Assembly: GCF_000426065.1 (NCBI RefSeq)
Contig: NZ_KE384491.1
Location: forward strand, 124,001 to 188,000
DNA: 64,000 bases
Source: Mycobacterium sp. URHD0025
Lineage (GTDB): Bacteria; Actinomycetota; Actinomycetes; Mycobacteriales; Mycobacteriaceae
Direction: 5' to 3'
The notes beneath the pieces were generated by a model that saw only the letters and a program-made list of their open reading frames with translations, was not told where the DNA came from and made no database searches. Of this stretch, positions 24,757 through 33,892 are shown one piece after another; position 1 is the first letter of the stretch, and every line of letters begins with the position of its first letter. The position numbers were made by a program, and so were the translations under genes.

Positions 24757-25404
24757 ATGAACGCCGGGCGTGCGATCAATCACCATGCCGACCACCCCGG
24801 GTTCGCGGGTGTCGGCGGGGTGCTGTGCGGGCTGCTCTTCTTGATGGTGGGCCGGGCCAAGGCCCGGCTGGCCTCCGATATCGCGCAGGTCTCGGCCGCA
24901 GACCATGTGGTCGATGTGGGTTGCGGACCGGGCACAGCCGCCCGGGTGGCAGTCCGCCGAGGTGCCCGAGTGACAGGCGTCGACCCCGCGTCGACCATGC
25001 TGCGAATCGCCCGCCTGGTCACCCCGAGGCGCGCGCCCATCACCTGGAGTGAGGGCACCGCTGAGGCCCTCCCGGTGCGGGACGGCTCCGCGACAGTGGT
25101 GTGGGCGCTGGCCACCGTGCACCACTGGCAGAACGTCGATGCAGCGGTTGCTGAAGCACACCGGGTGCTGGCGCCGGATGGGCGGTTGATCGCGATCGAG
25201 CGGCAATCACCCGCCGATGCCACCGGACTGGCCAGCCACGGCTGGACCGACCAGCAGGCCGAGGCCTTCGGCGAGGTGTGTCGCGACACCGGATTCGACG
25301 ACGTTTCCGTGGCAGCGCGCGGCCGCGGACGGGACGCGGTGTGGGTGGTGTGCGGAAGGCGCCGAGAAGGCTCAACCCGTACCGGGCACGAGCCAACGAC
25401 CTGA
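24757..25404 (+). CDS. class I SAM-dependent methyltransferase
   Basis: A 215-residue methyltransferase. The SAM-binding motif I is VVDVGCGPGTAARVA (about 51-65), followed by VTGVDPAS, then TAEALPVRDGSATVVWALATVHHW (motif II region) and RVLAPDGRLIAIE. A hydrophobic stretch near 18-32 (GVGGVLCGLLFLMVG) may bring it to the membrane. The substrate is unknown. The likely control is by the divergent MerR protein. Its last 33 bases overlap the end of the convergent dinF gene. Confidence 0.85.
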   Translation: MNAGRAINHHADHPGFAGVGGVLCGLLFLMVGRAKARLASDIAQVSAADHVVDVGCGPGTAARVAVRRGARVTGVDPASTMLRIARLVTPRRAPITWSEGTAEALPVRDGSATVVWALATVHHWQNVDAAVAEAHRVLAPDGRLIAIERQSPADATGLASHGWTDQQAEAFGEVCRDTGFDDVSVAARGRGRDAVWVVCGRRREGSTRTGHEPTT

Positions 25405-26706
25405 GGACGCCCGCCAGCCCACGAAGATGAGTCGCAGCACCATGAACGTGCTGAGCCCAGACCAGATGCCGAACAGACCCCAGCCGTAGATCAGCGACAA
25501 CCAGATCAGCGGCAGGAAGCCGACCAGCGCGCTGGTCAGGGTGGCGTTGCGCATGAACTTCGCGTCGCCCGCACCCAGTAGCACGCCGTCGAGCGCGAAG
25601 ACGATGCCGGCCACCGGCAATTGGGCCACCATGAACCACCACGGCACGTCGATGGCGGCCAGCACCGATTCGTCGTCGGTGAAGACAGACGGCAGGACCG
25701 AGGAGCCGACGGCGAAAATCACGGCCAGCGCCAGCCCTGCCATCGTGGAGAACAGCGTGACCCGCCAGGCCACGCTCTTGGCATGCGCGAGTTGACCCGC
25801 ACCGAGCGCCGCGCCCACCAGTGACTGCGCGGCGATGGCCAGCGAATCCAGCACCAGCGCAAGGAAACTCCACACCTGCAGAACCACCTGATGCGCTGCC
25901 ACGGCTGCCGCACCGAATCGCGCTGCCACCGCCCCTGCGGACAGGAAGCAGGCTTGGAAGGCCATCGAGCGCAGCAACAGATCGCGGCCCATGGTCAGCT
26001 GGGCCCGCAGCACCGCGGGCTGTACCCGCAGCGCCACCTTCTCGATCACCAGGGCGCGGAGAAACAGCAGCGCTGCCAGCCATTGCCCGACCAGGTTCGC
26101 CACCGCCGAACCGGCCAGCTCCAGTCGCGGCAGGCCCAGCCAGCCGTATACCAACAGCGGGCACAACACTGCCGACACCGCGAACCCGAACACCACGTAG
26201 CGCAGCGGACGGGCGGTGTCCTGCACTCCGCGCATCCAGCCGTTACCGGCCAGAGACACCAGAATCGCCGGGGCGGCCAGGATCGCGATCTTCAGCCAGG
26301 GCAGCGCGGCATCCGCGATGTCTGAACGGCCGGCGATCGCCGCCAGCAGCGGCACCGCCGCAGCCTGCACCACCGTGATGATGAGCAGTCCCAACCCCAG
26401 AGCCAGCCAGGTGGCCTGCACGCCTTCGCCGACCGCCGACTTCCGGTCGCCTGCCCCGAACAGACGGGCCGAGCGTGAGGTGGTCCCGTAGGACAGGAAT
26501 GTCCCCTGCGAGTTGACCAGGCCGAGGATCAGGCCGCCGATGGCCAAACCGGCCAGGCTCAGGGCGCCCAGACGTCCGACGATCGCGATGTCGAACAACA
26601 AGTAGATGGGCTCGGCCGCCAGCACGCCCAGCGCGGGAAGTGCCAGGCCGGCGATACGACGGGTGGTGGCCGGGGCGACCGGAACGTCGCCTTCGGGCTC
26701 AACCAT
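25372..26706 (-). CDS. dinF: MATE-family efflux protein DinF
   Basis: A 444-residue membrane transporter with about 12 hydrophobic helices, MATE type. It begins GLALPALGVLAAEPIYLLFDIAIVG, repeats the half-motif LVGAALGAGQLAHAK, and ends ...GWRASSGRWL. MATE proteins export drugs or toxic metabolites using an ion gradient. The start at 26706 (MVEPEGDVP) has GGTGAG upstream and matches the family length; a longer in-frame ORF to 27015 lies inside nrnA. It follows nrnA by 56 bases, as in M. tuberculosis. Confidence 0.9.
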   Translation of the reverse strand: MVEPEGDVPVAPATTRRIAGLALPALGVLAAEPIYLLFDIAIVGRLGALSLAGLAIGGLILGLVNSQGTFLSYGTTSRSARLFGAGDRKSAVGEGVQATWLALGLGLLIITVVQAAAVPLLAAIAGRSDIADAALPWLKIAILAAPAILVSLAGNGWMRGVQDTARPLRYVVFGFAVSAVLCPLLVYGWLGLPRLELAGSAVANLVGQWLAALLFLRALVIEKVALRVQPAVLRAQLTMGRDLLLRSMAFQACFLSAGAVAARFGAAAVAAHQVVLQVWSFLALVLDSLAIAAQSLVGAALGAGQLAHAKSVAWRVTLFSTMAGLALAVIFAVGSSVLPSVFTDDESVLAAIDVPWWFMVAQLPVAGIVFALDGVLLGAGDAKFMRNATLTSALVGFLPLIWLSLIYGWGLFGIWSGLSTFMVLRLIFVGWRASSGRWLVPGTG

Positions 26707-26762
26707 GGGACTCACCAGGCGCGGCGCCATTGATGCAGTGAAGCAAGATGCCCTCTGACGGG

Positions 26763-27767
26763 TCAGGCAAGAGCCTGGGCAAGCGCCTGAACGACGTCGT
26801 CGGCGGGCCCGGCCGCGGAGTATCCGGCGGCGTGCGGATGGCCACCGCCACCGAAAGAACTGGCGACCGCGGCCAGATTGAGCGACTTCGCCCGCATCGA
26901 CACCGACCAGTGTTGCGGCTCGATCTCTTTGAACACCGCCGCCACCTCTGCCTGCTGGGTGGTCCGCACGATGTCGACGATGCTCTCCACTTCCTCGGGC
27001 CGGGCGCTGGACCATTCGTCATGCGGCACAACGGCATACACCAGTCCGCGGCCACCGACCGCCTCCGGCAGCAACCGTGCCGACGCCAATACCCGTGACA
27101 GCATCGGCAGCCACGCGAATGGGTGTGTGTCGAGCAGGGTACGACTGATCGAGGCGTTGTCCACCCCGAGTTCGACCAGTCGGGCCGCCAACCGGTGCGC
27201 CCGCGCGGTCGCCCAGCGGAACGAACCGGTGTCGGTGGTCAGCCCGGCGTACAGACAGTGCGCCACCCACTTGTCGATGGGTTTGTCCCAGGCGTCGAGG
27301 AGTTCGGCCACCAGCATGGTGGTGGAGTCCGCCGTGGGATCGACGTAGTTGGCCGTGCCGAACAACTGGTTGGACGCATGGTGGTCGATGACCAGCACCT
27401 GGCGTCCGTCCTCGGCCAGCGCCCGCAACGCGCCGAGTCGGTTGACGCTCGGAATGTCCACTGTGACAACCAGATCCGCATCATCGCGGATCGCGTTCGG
27501 CGCAACCATGAGGTGCCCGCCCGGCAGGGTCTGCAGGGATTCGGGCAGCTGGTCGGGAGCCGCGAAGGCTACCTCGACCTGCTTGCCCGCGTCGTCGAGC
27601 ACCTGGGCCAGCGCCAGGCCGGCACCGATGGTGTCGGCATCGGGATAGACGTGACACACCACGCTGATGCTGGCGGCATCCGACAGGAGGTCGGCGGCCG
27701 CACGCGCATCGACACGCTGACCGGGAGGGCACCCGTTGGGAACCCCTGAATGAGCAGTATCAGTCAT
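26763..27767 (-). CDS. nrnA: DHH-DHHA1 phosphodiesterase (NrnA/CnpB: nanoRNase, c-di-AMP/pAp hydrolase)
   Basis: A 334-residue DHH-DHHA1 enzyme. The metal site shows VCHVYPDADTIGAGLAL (about 35-51), VTVDIPS, VIDHHASN (the DHH) and TDTGSFRW. The DHHA1 domain ends with GGGGHPHAAGYS. Mycobacterial orthologues degrade short RNAs and pAp and cleave c-di-AMP/pApA. The ATG at 27767 is preferred and overlaps the rbfA stop by 8 bases; the ORF continues to 27815 without conservation. It belongs to the nusA-infB-rbfA operon. Confidence 0.93.
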   Translation of the reverse strand: MTDTAHSGVPNGCPPGQRVDARAAADLLSDAASISVVCHVYPDADTIGAGLALAQVLDDAGKQVEVAFAAPDQLPESLQTLPGGHLMVAPNAIRDDADLVVTVDIPSVNRLGALRALAEDGRQVLVIDHHASNQLFGTANYVDPTADSTTMLVAELLDAWDKPIDKWVAHCLYAGLTTDTGSFRWATARAHRLAARLVELGVDNASISRTLLDTHPFAWLPMLSRVLASARLLPEAVGGRGLVYAVVPHDEWSSARPEEVESIVDIVRTTQQAEVAAVFKEIEPQHWSVSMRAKSLNLAAVASSFGGGGHPHAAGYSAAGPADDVVQALAQALA

Positions 27768-28263
27768 CCGTTCGATCGCGGTCACCGGCATCCTCTGTGT
27801 CTGCCCCGTCGGCAAGCCCGTCCATGTCTTCCGCCCCGCTCACACGGTACGGGTCCGCGTCACCGGCGTGCTTGGCGCCCTCCCGAACTCTCGCCAAATC
27901 CTCGTCGGCGGCCCGTGCGCGGGCCAGCAGCTCCTCCATCCGGTGCGCCGCGTCGGGCACGGTGTCCCGGACGAACGCCAGGGTCGGGGTGAATCGCACC
28001 CCGGTCCCGGCGCCCACCTTGGTCCGCAATACGCCCTTGGCGCTCTCCAGCGCCGCCGCCACACCGGCATAATCCGGTTCCTCATCGAGACTGGTGCCGA
28101 TGACGGTGTAGTACAGCGTGGCGTCGTGCAGATCACCGGTCATCTTGGCATCGGTGATCGTCACGCCGTTCAGCCGCGGATCCTTGATCTCGTACTCGAT
28201 CGCCGAGGCGACGATGGTGGAGATCCGTTTGGCAAGCCGCTTGGCCCGTGCGGGATCAGCCAT
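27760..28263 (-). CDS. rbfA: ribosome-binding factor A
   Basis: A 167-residue RbfA, a KH-like protein that binds the 5' end region of 16S rRNA during late 30S maturation and cold adaptation. It begins ARAKRLAKRISTIVASAIEY, then DPRLNGVTITDAKMTGDLHDATLYYTV and RTKVGAGTGVRFTPTLAFV. The C-terminal 45 residues are an acidic Asp/Gly/Ala tail, a mycobacterial extension. It sits 14 bases after infB and overlaps nrnA. Confidence 0.96.
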   Translation of the reverse strand: MADPARAKRLAKRISTIVASAIEYEIKDPRLNGVTITDAKMTGDLHDATLYYTVIGTSLDEEPDYAGVAAALESAKGVLRTKVGAGTGVRFTPTLAFVRDTVPDAAHRMEELLARARAADEDLARVREGAKHAGDADPYRVSGAEDMDGLADGADTEDAGDRDRTDD

Positions 28264-28277
28264 TTACTTCGCCGCCC

Positions 28278-31085
28278 CTACACACGCTGCTTTTCCACCA
28301 GCTCGTACGTCTCGATGACGTCGCCTTCCTTGATGTCGTTGTAGGTCAGAGTCAGACCACACTCGTAACCTTCGCGGACCTCGGTGGCATCGTCCTTCTC
28401 CCGCTTGAGCGAGGACACCGTGAGGTTCTGCGCCACCACCGTGTTGTCCCGCAGCAGGCGGGCCTTGGCGTTGCGGCGCATGATGCCCGAGGTGACGAGG
28501 CAGCCGGCGATGTTGCCGACCTTGGACGACCGGAAGATAGCCCGGATCTCGGCGCGGCCGAGTTCCTTCTCCTCGTACACCGGCTTGAGCATGCCCTTGA
28601 GGGCCTTCTCGATCTCGTCGATGGCCTGGTAGATCACCGAGTAGTACCGGATCTCCACACCCTCGCGGTTGGCCAGCTCGGTCGCCTTGCCCTCGGCACG
28701 GACGTTGAACCCGATGATGATCGCGTCCGAGGCCGATGCCAGGTTGACGTTGGTCTCGGTGACACCACCGACACCGCGGTCGATGACCCGCAGCTCCACT
28801 TCGTCGTCGATCTGGATGCCCATCAAGGCTTCCTCGAGGGCTTCGACCGTACCGGCGTTGTCGCCCTTGAGGATCAGGTTCAGCTGACTGGTTTCCTTCA
28901 GCGCCGAATCCAGGTCTTCCAGGCTGATCCGCTTGCGGCTGCGTGCGGCCAGCGCGTTGCGCTTGCGCGCGCTGCGCCGGTCGGCGATCTGCCGGGCGAT
29001 GCGGTCCTCGTCGACAACCAGGAAGTTGTCACCGGCACCGGGCACCGACGTGAAGCCGATGACCTGGACCGGACGCGAGGGCAGCGCCTCTTCGACGTCC
29101 TCGCCGTGCTCGTCGACCATGCGGCGGACGCGGCCATAGGCATCGCCGGCCACCACCGAGTCGCCGACGCGCAGCGTGCCGCGCTGGATGAGCACCGTGG
29201 CCACCGGACCGCGACCGCGGTCCAGGTGTGCCTCGATGGCCACACCCTGGGCCTCCATGTCGGGGTTGGCCCGCAGGTCCAGGGATGCATCGGCGGTCAG
29301 GATGACCGCTTCCAGCAGCGCCTCGATGTTGGTGCCCTGCTTGGCGGAGATATCGACGAACATGGTCTCGCCGCCGTACTCCTCGGCCACCAGGTTGTAC
29401 TCGGTGAGCTGCGCCCGGATCTTTGCCGGATCAGCGCCTTCCTTGTCGATCTTGTTGACCGCCACCACGATCGGCACGTCAGCTGCCTGCGCGTGGTTGA
29501 TGGCCTCCACCGTCTGCGGCATGACACCGTCGTCGGCGGCGACCACCAGGATCGCGATGTCGGTGGCCTTGGCACCACGGGCACGCATGGCGGTGAACGC
29601 CTCGTGACCCGGGGTGTCGATGAAGGTGATCGGCCGGACGTTGCCGTCCAGATCGACCTCGACCTGGTAGGCACCGATGTGCTGGGTGATACCGCCGGCC
29701 TCGCCCTCGCGGACGGTGGCGTTGCGGATGGTGTCCAGCAGTCGGGTCTTGCCGTGGTCGACGTGACCCATGACGGTGACCACAGGCGGGCGGAACTCGA
29801 GATCGTCCTCGTCGCCCTCGTCCTCGCCGTAGGTGAGGTCGAAGGACTGCAGCAGTTCGCGGTCCTCGTCCTCGGGCGAGACAACCTGCACCTTGAAGTT
29901 CATCTCGCTGCCGAGCAGCTCGAGGGTGTCGTCACCGACCGACTGGGTCGCGGTGACCATCTCACCGAGGTTGAACAGCGCCTGGACCAGTGCGGCCGGG
30001 TTGGCGTCGATCTTCTCGGCGAAGTCGCTCAGCGATGCACCGCGGGCCAGCCGGATGGTCTCGCCGTTGCCCTTCGGCAACCGCACGCCACCGACGACCG
30101 GTGCCTGCATGTTCTCGTATTCGGCGCGTTTCGCGCGCTTCGACTTGCGGCCGCGCTTGGGCGCGCCGCCGGGACGACCGAACGCACCCGCCGCGCCACC
30201 GCGCTGACCGGGACGACCGCCGCCACCACCGGGACGGCCCCTGAAGCCACCAGCGGCCGCGCCTGCTCCAGCGCCGCCACCGCCGCCGGCGCCGCCGCCG
30301 CGGTAGTTACCGCCGCCGCCACCGCCGGGACGAGCTCCCTGACCGCCGCCACCGGGACGGGGTCCACCGCCCGGACGGGGTCCGGGGCGTGGGCCGCCAC
30401 GGCCCGGAGCGCCGGCACCTGCCGGACGCGGGGGCATGTTGCCGGGCGAGGGACGCGGGCCGCCGCCGGGACGCGGCGCACCCGGCCGCGGCTGCGGACG
30501 CGGAATGGGCCGTTCGACGGGCTGCTGTGATGAGAACGGATTGTTGCCGACGCGCGGTGCACGGGGGGCCGGCTTCGGCGCACCCGATGCCGGGCCCGGA
30601 CGGGGGCCGGGGGTGGCACCGGGGCTCGGCCGGGGACCGGGCGTTGCGCCTGGTGCCGGTGCTTCCGGGGCACTGGGTGCAGCGGCAGCCGGTGCACTCG
30701 GTGCGGCCGGAGGCTGCGGAGCCGCGGGCTTGGGTGCTGCGGGCCGCGGCGAGGCCGGGGCGGCCTCAGCGGCCGGAGCCTCGGGTTCGGGCGCCGGAGC
30801 CGCGGGCTTGGCCGGAGCCGGCTTGGCTGCGGTCGCCGGGCTGGGAGCGCCGGGCTTGGGTGCCGCGGACGCGGACCCAGCCTGCGGACGCGGCTTGTCT
30901 TCGGGCTTCTTACCGCCGGCTTTTGCGCCGAACGATTCGCGCAATCGACGCGCGACTGGCGCCTCCACTGTGGAGGACGCCGACTTCACGAACTCGCCCT
31001 GCTCCTTGAGCTTGGCCAAGAGTTCCTTGCTGGTGACACCGAGTTCCTTCGCCAACTCGTGCACGCGGGCCTTACCTGCTGCCAC
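28278..31085 (-). CDS. infB: translation initiation factor IF-2
   Basis: A 935-residue IF-2, the GTPase that places initiator tRNA on the ribosome. An IF2-N module (about 1-50, ARVHELAKELGVTSKELLAKL) is followed by a very long Pro/Ala/Gly linker (about 55-330) with RGGRP-type and GGGG runs. A second IF2-N-like region precedes the G domain (VTVMGHVDHGKTRLLD, DTPGHEAFTAMRARG, NKIDKEGADP), then domains II, III and IV. The linker is probably disordered and may bind RNA. Mycobacterial IF-2 is about 900 residues, so the size is normal. Confidence 0.97.
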   Translation of the reverse strand: MAAGKARVHELAKELGVTSKELLAKLKEQGEFVKSASSTVEAPVARRLRESFGAKAGGKKPEDKPRPQAGSASAAPKPGAPSPATAAKPAPAKPAAPAPEPEAPAAEAAPASPRPAAPKPAAPQPPAAPSAPAAAAPSAPEAPAPGATPGPRPSPGATPGPRPGPASGAPKPAPRAPRVGNNPFSSQQPVERPIPRPQPRPGAPRPGGGPRPSPGNMPPRPAGAGAPGRGGPRPGPRPGGGPRPGGGGQGARPGGGGGGNYRGGGAGGGGGAGAGAAAGGFRGRPGGGGGRPGQRGGAAGAFGRPGGAPKRGRKSKRAKRAEYENMQAPVVGGVRLPKGNGETIRLARGASLSDFAEKIDANPAALVQALFNLGEMVTATQSVGDDTLELLGSEMNFKVQVVSPEDEDRELLQSFDLTYGEDEGDEDDLEFRPPVVTVMGHVDHGKTRLLDTIRNATVREGEAGGITQHIGAYQVEVDLDGNVRPITFIDTPGHEAFTAMRARGAKATDIAILVVAADDGVMPQTVEAINHAQAADVPIVVAVNKIDKEGADPAKIRAQLTEYNLVAEEYGGETMFVDISAKQGTNIEALLEAVILTADASLDLRANPDMEAQGVAIEAHLDRGRGPVATVLIQRGTLRVGDSVVAGDAYGRVRRMVDEHGEDVEEALPSRPVQVIGFTSVPGAGDNFLVVDEDRIARQIADRRSARKRNALAARSRKRISLEDLDSALKETSQLNLILKGDNAGTVEALEEALMGIQIDDEVELRVIDRGVGGVTETNVNLASASDAIIIGFNVRAEGKATELANREGVEIRYYSVIYQAIDEIEKALKGMLKPVYEEKELGRAEIRAIFRSSKVGNIAGCLVTSGIMRRNAKARLLRDNTVVAQNLTVSSLKREKDDATEVREGYECGLTLTYNDIKEGDVIETYELVEKQRV

Positions 31086-31187
31086 TACATCTCCTCGTCT
31101 GGAGGCAACAGCGGTGGTAGGCGCCGCGCCTCGGGTTTAGCTATGACGCATGGTCATCGGGACTTCACGGTGTGCTCATGTTCTTCG

Positions 31188-31547
31188 CTACCTGTTCTGT
31201 TGCCGGGGCACCGAGCTGTCGAGATCTTCAGCGATCCTCTCGACGTACTCGATCACCGCGGATGAATCCGGTGAACCGGTGAGTCGCAACGCTCGGACGA
31301 AAGCTCGTCGCCGCACTGCCATCTGTGCGCACTGCTGGTCGGGGTGCAGCCACGCACCACGCCCTGGCAGGCTTGCCGTGGGGTCAACGGTTACGGAACT
31401 CGTCCCGTTCCCGTCGGTCACCGCGACCACTCGGAGCAACTCGGCGGCCAACTCTCGCTTCCGGCACCCGATGCAGGTCCGCACTGGTCCGACAGAGGTG
31501 TCGGAGGTGCTTCGATGCGTCAGAGCCGGAGTCTCGCGCTGGATCAC
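31188..31547 (-). CDS. YlxR-family RNA-binding protein
   Basis: A 119-residue YlxR (DUF448) protein between nusA and infB, its usual place. The signature is VRTCIGCRKRELAAELLRVV, then GRGAWLHPDQQC and RRRAFVRALRL. A GTG start at 31547 gives about 20 extra N-terminal residues; a shorter protein starting nearer VRTC is possible. YlxR proteins bind RNA or nucleoid partners, and the exact role is unsettled. Confidence 0.88.
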   Translation of the reverse strand: MIQRETPALTHRSTSDTSVGPVRTCIGCRKRELAAELLRVVAVTDGNGTSSVTVDPTASLPGRGAWLHPDQQCAQMAVRRRAFVRALRLTGSPDSSAVIEYVERIAEDLDSSVPRQQNR

Positions 31548-31598
31548 GGCTGAGTCTACCGCCCCGGGCGCTGTGCTCCGAAACGCCCGGCACTTCTG

Positions 31599-32627
31599 TC
31601 AATCGTGTACCGCCCCGGGCCGGACATCATTGTCCGGTTGCGGCGCCGCGTCGCTGCGGATATCGATGCGCCAACCGGTGAGGCGGGCCGCCAACCTGGC
31701 GTTCTGCCCCTCCTTGCCGATCGCCAGGGAGAGCTGGAAATCGGGCACGATCACTCGTGCGGCCCGCGCCGCCTCGTCGATCACCGATACCGACACCACT
31801 TTGGCCGGCGACAGGGCATTGGCGACGAAACGGGCCGGGTCCTCGTCGTAGTCGATGATGTCGATCTTCTCGCCGGACAATTCACTCATCACATTGCGCA
31901 CGCGCTGGCCCATCGGGCCGATACATGCGCCCTTGGCATTGAGGCCCGGGACCCGGGAGGCCACCGCGATCTTGGACCGGTGTCCCGCCTCGCGGGCCAC
32001 GGCCACGATCTCCACCGATCCGTCGGCGATCTCGGGTACCTCCAGCGAGAACAGCTTGCGGACCAGGTTCGGATGGGTGCGTGACAAGGTGATCAACGGC
32101 TCACGCGCGCCTCGGGTGACGCCGACGACGTAGCACCGCAGGCGGTCACCGTGCTCGTAGCGCTCCCCCGGCACCTGCTCGGCGCTGGGGATCACCCCTT
32201 CGGAGCCCTTGGTCTCGCTGCCGATCCGTACGACGACCAGCCCGCGGGCGTTGGCTCGCGCGTCGCGCTGGATCACGCCGGCGACGATGTCGCCCTCATG
32301 AGCCGCGAACTCGCCGTAGGTCTTCTCGTTCTCCGCGTCACGCAGCCGCTGCAAGATCACCTGCCGTGCCGTGGTGGCCGCGATCCGGCCGAATCCCTCA
32401 GGCGTGTCATCCCATTCATGCAGCACGTTGCCGTCGGCATCGGTCTGACGAGCGATCACCTTGACCACACCGGTCTTGCGGTCGATGTCGATGTACGCGT
32501 CGGGCTCGTGCCCTTCGGTGTGGCGATATGCGGTGAGCAATGCCGATTTGATGGTCTCGACAACCACATCGACGGTGATGCCTTTGTCCGCTTCGATGGC
32601 ATGCAGCGCCGCCATGTCGATGTTCAT
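31599..32627 (-). CDS. nusA: transcription termination/antitermination factor NusA
   Basis: A 342-residue NusA. The N-terminal RNA-polymerase-binding domain (about 1-125, MNIDMAALHAIEADKGITVD) precedes an S1 domain (about 130-200, EGDIVAGVIQRDARAN) and two KH domains (about 225-330, VPGLNAKGACIGPMGQRVRNV and LSLAIGKEGQNARLAARLTGW). The C-terminal acidic repeats of gamma-proteobacterial NusA are absent, as usual in mycobacteria. It overlaps rimP by four bases. Confidence 0.97.
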   Translation of the reverse strand: MNIDMAALHAIEADKGITVDVVVETIKSALLTAYRHTEGHEPDAYIDIDRKTGVVKVIARQTDADGNVLHEWDDTPEGFGRIAATTARQVILQRLRDAENEKTYGEFAAHEGDIVAGVIQRDARANARGLVVVRIGSETKGSEGVIPSAEQVPGERYEHGDRLRCYVVGVTRGAREPLITLSRTHPNLVRKLFSLEVPEIADGSVEIVAVAREAGHRSKIAVASRVPGLNAKGACIGPMGQRVRNVMSELSGEKIDIIDYDEDPARFVANALSPAKVVSVSVIDEAARAARVIVPDFQLSLAIGKEGQNARLAARLTGWRIDIRSDAAPQPDNDVRPGAVHD

Positions 32628-33202
32628 TCGCCGGCCCCCTTCCCGGTTTCTCCCGACAGTTCCAGTTCACGTCGGTTCGGAGGTGAAAACTCCACTTGGA
32701 CAACGGCTTTGGCGATATCTTCAAGGGCCAGCTCACGGACGGCCAGATCACGTCCTTCTGGGACCACGACTTTCAGCACCGTGCCGTCGGTTTCACCCAG
32801 CCTGCCGGTGAGAACCGAACCATCGGTCAGCGTCAGCTCAGCCTTGCGCCCGCGGGCGCGGCGAAAGTGCTTGGCCTGGGTCAGCGGCCGGTCCACACCC
32901 GGCGAGGTGACGTCGAGCACATACGGCGTGTCGCCCTGCGCTACCTGATCGAGCAGCTCCGAGGCCCTCCGCGACAGCCCTGCCAGCGAATCGAGATCGA
33001 GGCCTTCTTCGCCATCGGCGATCACGGTGATGCGGGGAGGGCGGACCGAGGCGTCGATCACGACATCGTCGATTTCATAACCGGCGCGCGCGAACTCGCC
33101 GTCAAGTAGCTCGATCACCTGCGTCTGCGACGGCAAATCCGCAGACCGCAACTTTGGATCCGGTGCCACGGCGAGCTCCTCATCTTGAATTGTCTCCGAC
33201 AC
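32624..33202 (-). CDS. rimP: ribosome maturation factor RimP
   Basis: A 192-residue RimP, needed for 30S assembly. The N-terminal alpha/beta domain includes AGYEIDDVVIDASVRPPRITVIAD and the conserved YVLDVTSPGVDRPL near 103. The C-terminal Sm-like domain follows (about 120-175, RGRKAELTLTDGSVLTGRLGE). It has a GTG start at 33202. It is the first gene of the rimP-nusA-ylxR-infB-rbfA-nrnA-dinF run; the promoter should lie in the 174-base gap to the divergent lipoprotein. Confidence 0.96.
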   Translation of the reverse strand: MSETIQDEELAVAPDPKLRSADLPSQTQVIELLDGEFARAGYEIDDVVIDASVRPPRITVIADGEEGLDLDSLAGLSRRASELLDQVAQGDTPYVLDVTSPGVDRPLTQAKHFRRARGRKAELTLTDGSVLTGRLGETDGTVLKVVVPEGRDLAVRELALEDIAKAVVQVEFSPPNRRELELSGETGKGAGE

Positions 33203-33376
33203 AAATGCCAGGGCCAGCCACCTGGGCGGCCCCGGAATCGCCTATTCACGATACGCCAGGCCCGCCGCAGCAACCGCCAATCGACGGCTGGTGCGTGGCG
33301 AATGTCGTCGCCCCGAAGCCCGCCGGCCGGTCAGCGCCGCGTCAGACCGGTGCTCGGGCAATGGCAGGATGTTCAC

Positions 33377-33892
33377 GTGCCGAGCGCCCATGCAGACATC
33401 AGCCGACGGCGCGTACTGCTCTCGGCCGCGGCCCTTGCCCTGTTGGGCGCCACCGCCGCCGCCTGCGGTACGACGACCCCTCAGCCCGAAGTGGACGACC
33501 TGACCGAGCAGTGGGACCGGGCGCGTGCCGACAGTGCACTGGCCGCAGATGCGGCGGCCGCCCAGTCCGCCCAGTCAGCGGCGACGCGGGCGTTGACGGC
33601 GGTGGCGAATGACCGCACCGCGCACGCCAAGGCACTGTCCGACGAGTTGACCCGGATGACGGGAACCGCCCCCGCGGACGACCCCGCCGGCACCACGACC
33701 ACGTCCACCCCGAGCACCGGTGCCGATCCGTCCGCACCCGGTGTCGACGACGTCGTCAACGCACTCAAGCAGTCCGCCGACAGCGCCGCGGGCCTGGCCC
33801 GCACGCTCTCCGGCTACCGCGCCGGCCTACTCGGATCCATCGCGGCCTCGTGCACGGCCGCCTACACCGTCGCACTGGGAGGCGGACAGTGA
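33377..33892 (+). CDS. alanine-rich lipoprotein with twin-arginine-like signal
   Basis: A 171-residue exported protein. The N-terminus has SRRRVLLSAAALALLG followed by lipobox TAAAC (Cys at about 34), so both Tat-type export and lipidation are plausible. The mature part is a helical, Ala-rich domain with a Thr/Pro/Ser linker (about 100-120), and no catalytic motif. The GTG start at 33377 is chosen to begin just before the signal. It overlaps the ferritin-like gene by four bases; this pair occupies the Rv2843-Rv2844 position next to rimP. Confidence 0.78.
   Translation: MPSAHADISRRRVLLSAAALALLGATAAACGTTTPQPEVDDLTEQWDRARADSALAADAAAAQSAQSAATRALTAVANDRTAHAKALSDELTRMTGTAPADDPAGTTTTSTPSTGADPSAPGVDDVVNALKQSADSAAGLARTLSGYRAGLLGSIAASCTAAYTVALGGGQ

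Noticed and set aside
25372..27015. Long N-terminal extension of DinF to 27015
   Set aside because: The extension lies inside nrnA in another frame, and the conserved MATE start is just after ATG 26706.
28248..30530. 760-residue open frame on the plus strand opposite infB
   Set aside because: It is antisense to a full-length IF-2 gene, has biased composition (His, Asp, Gly, Thr runs) and no domain. It is a by-product of GC-rich codon use.
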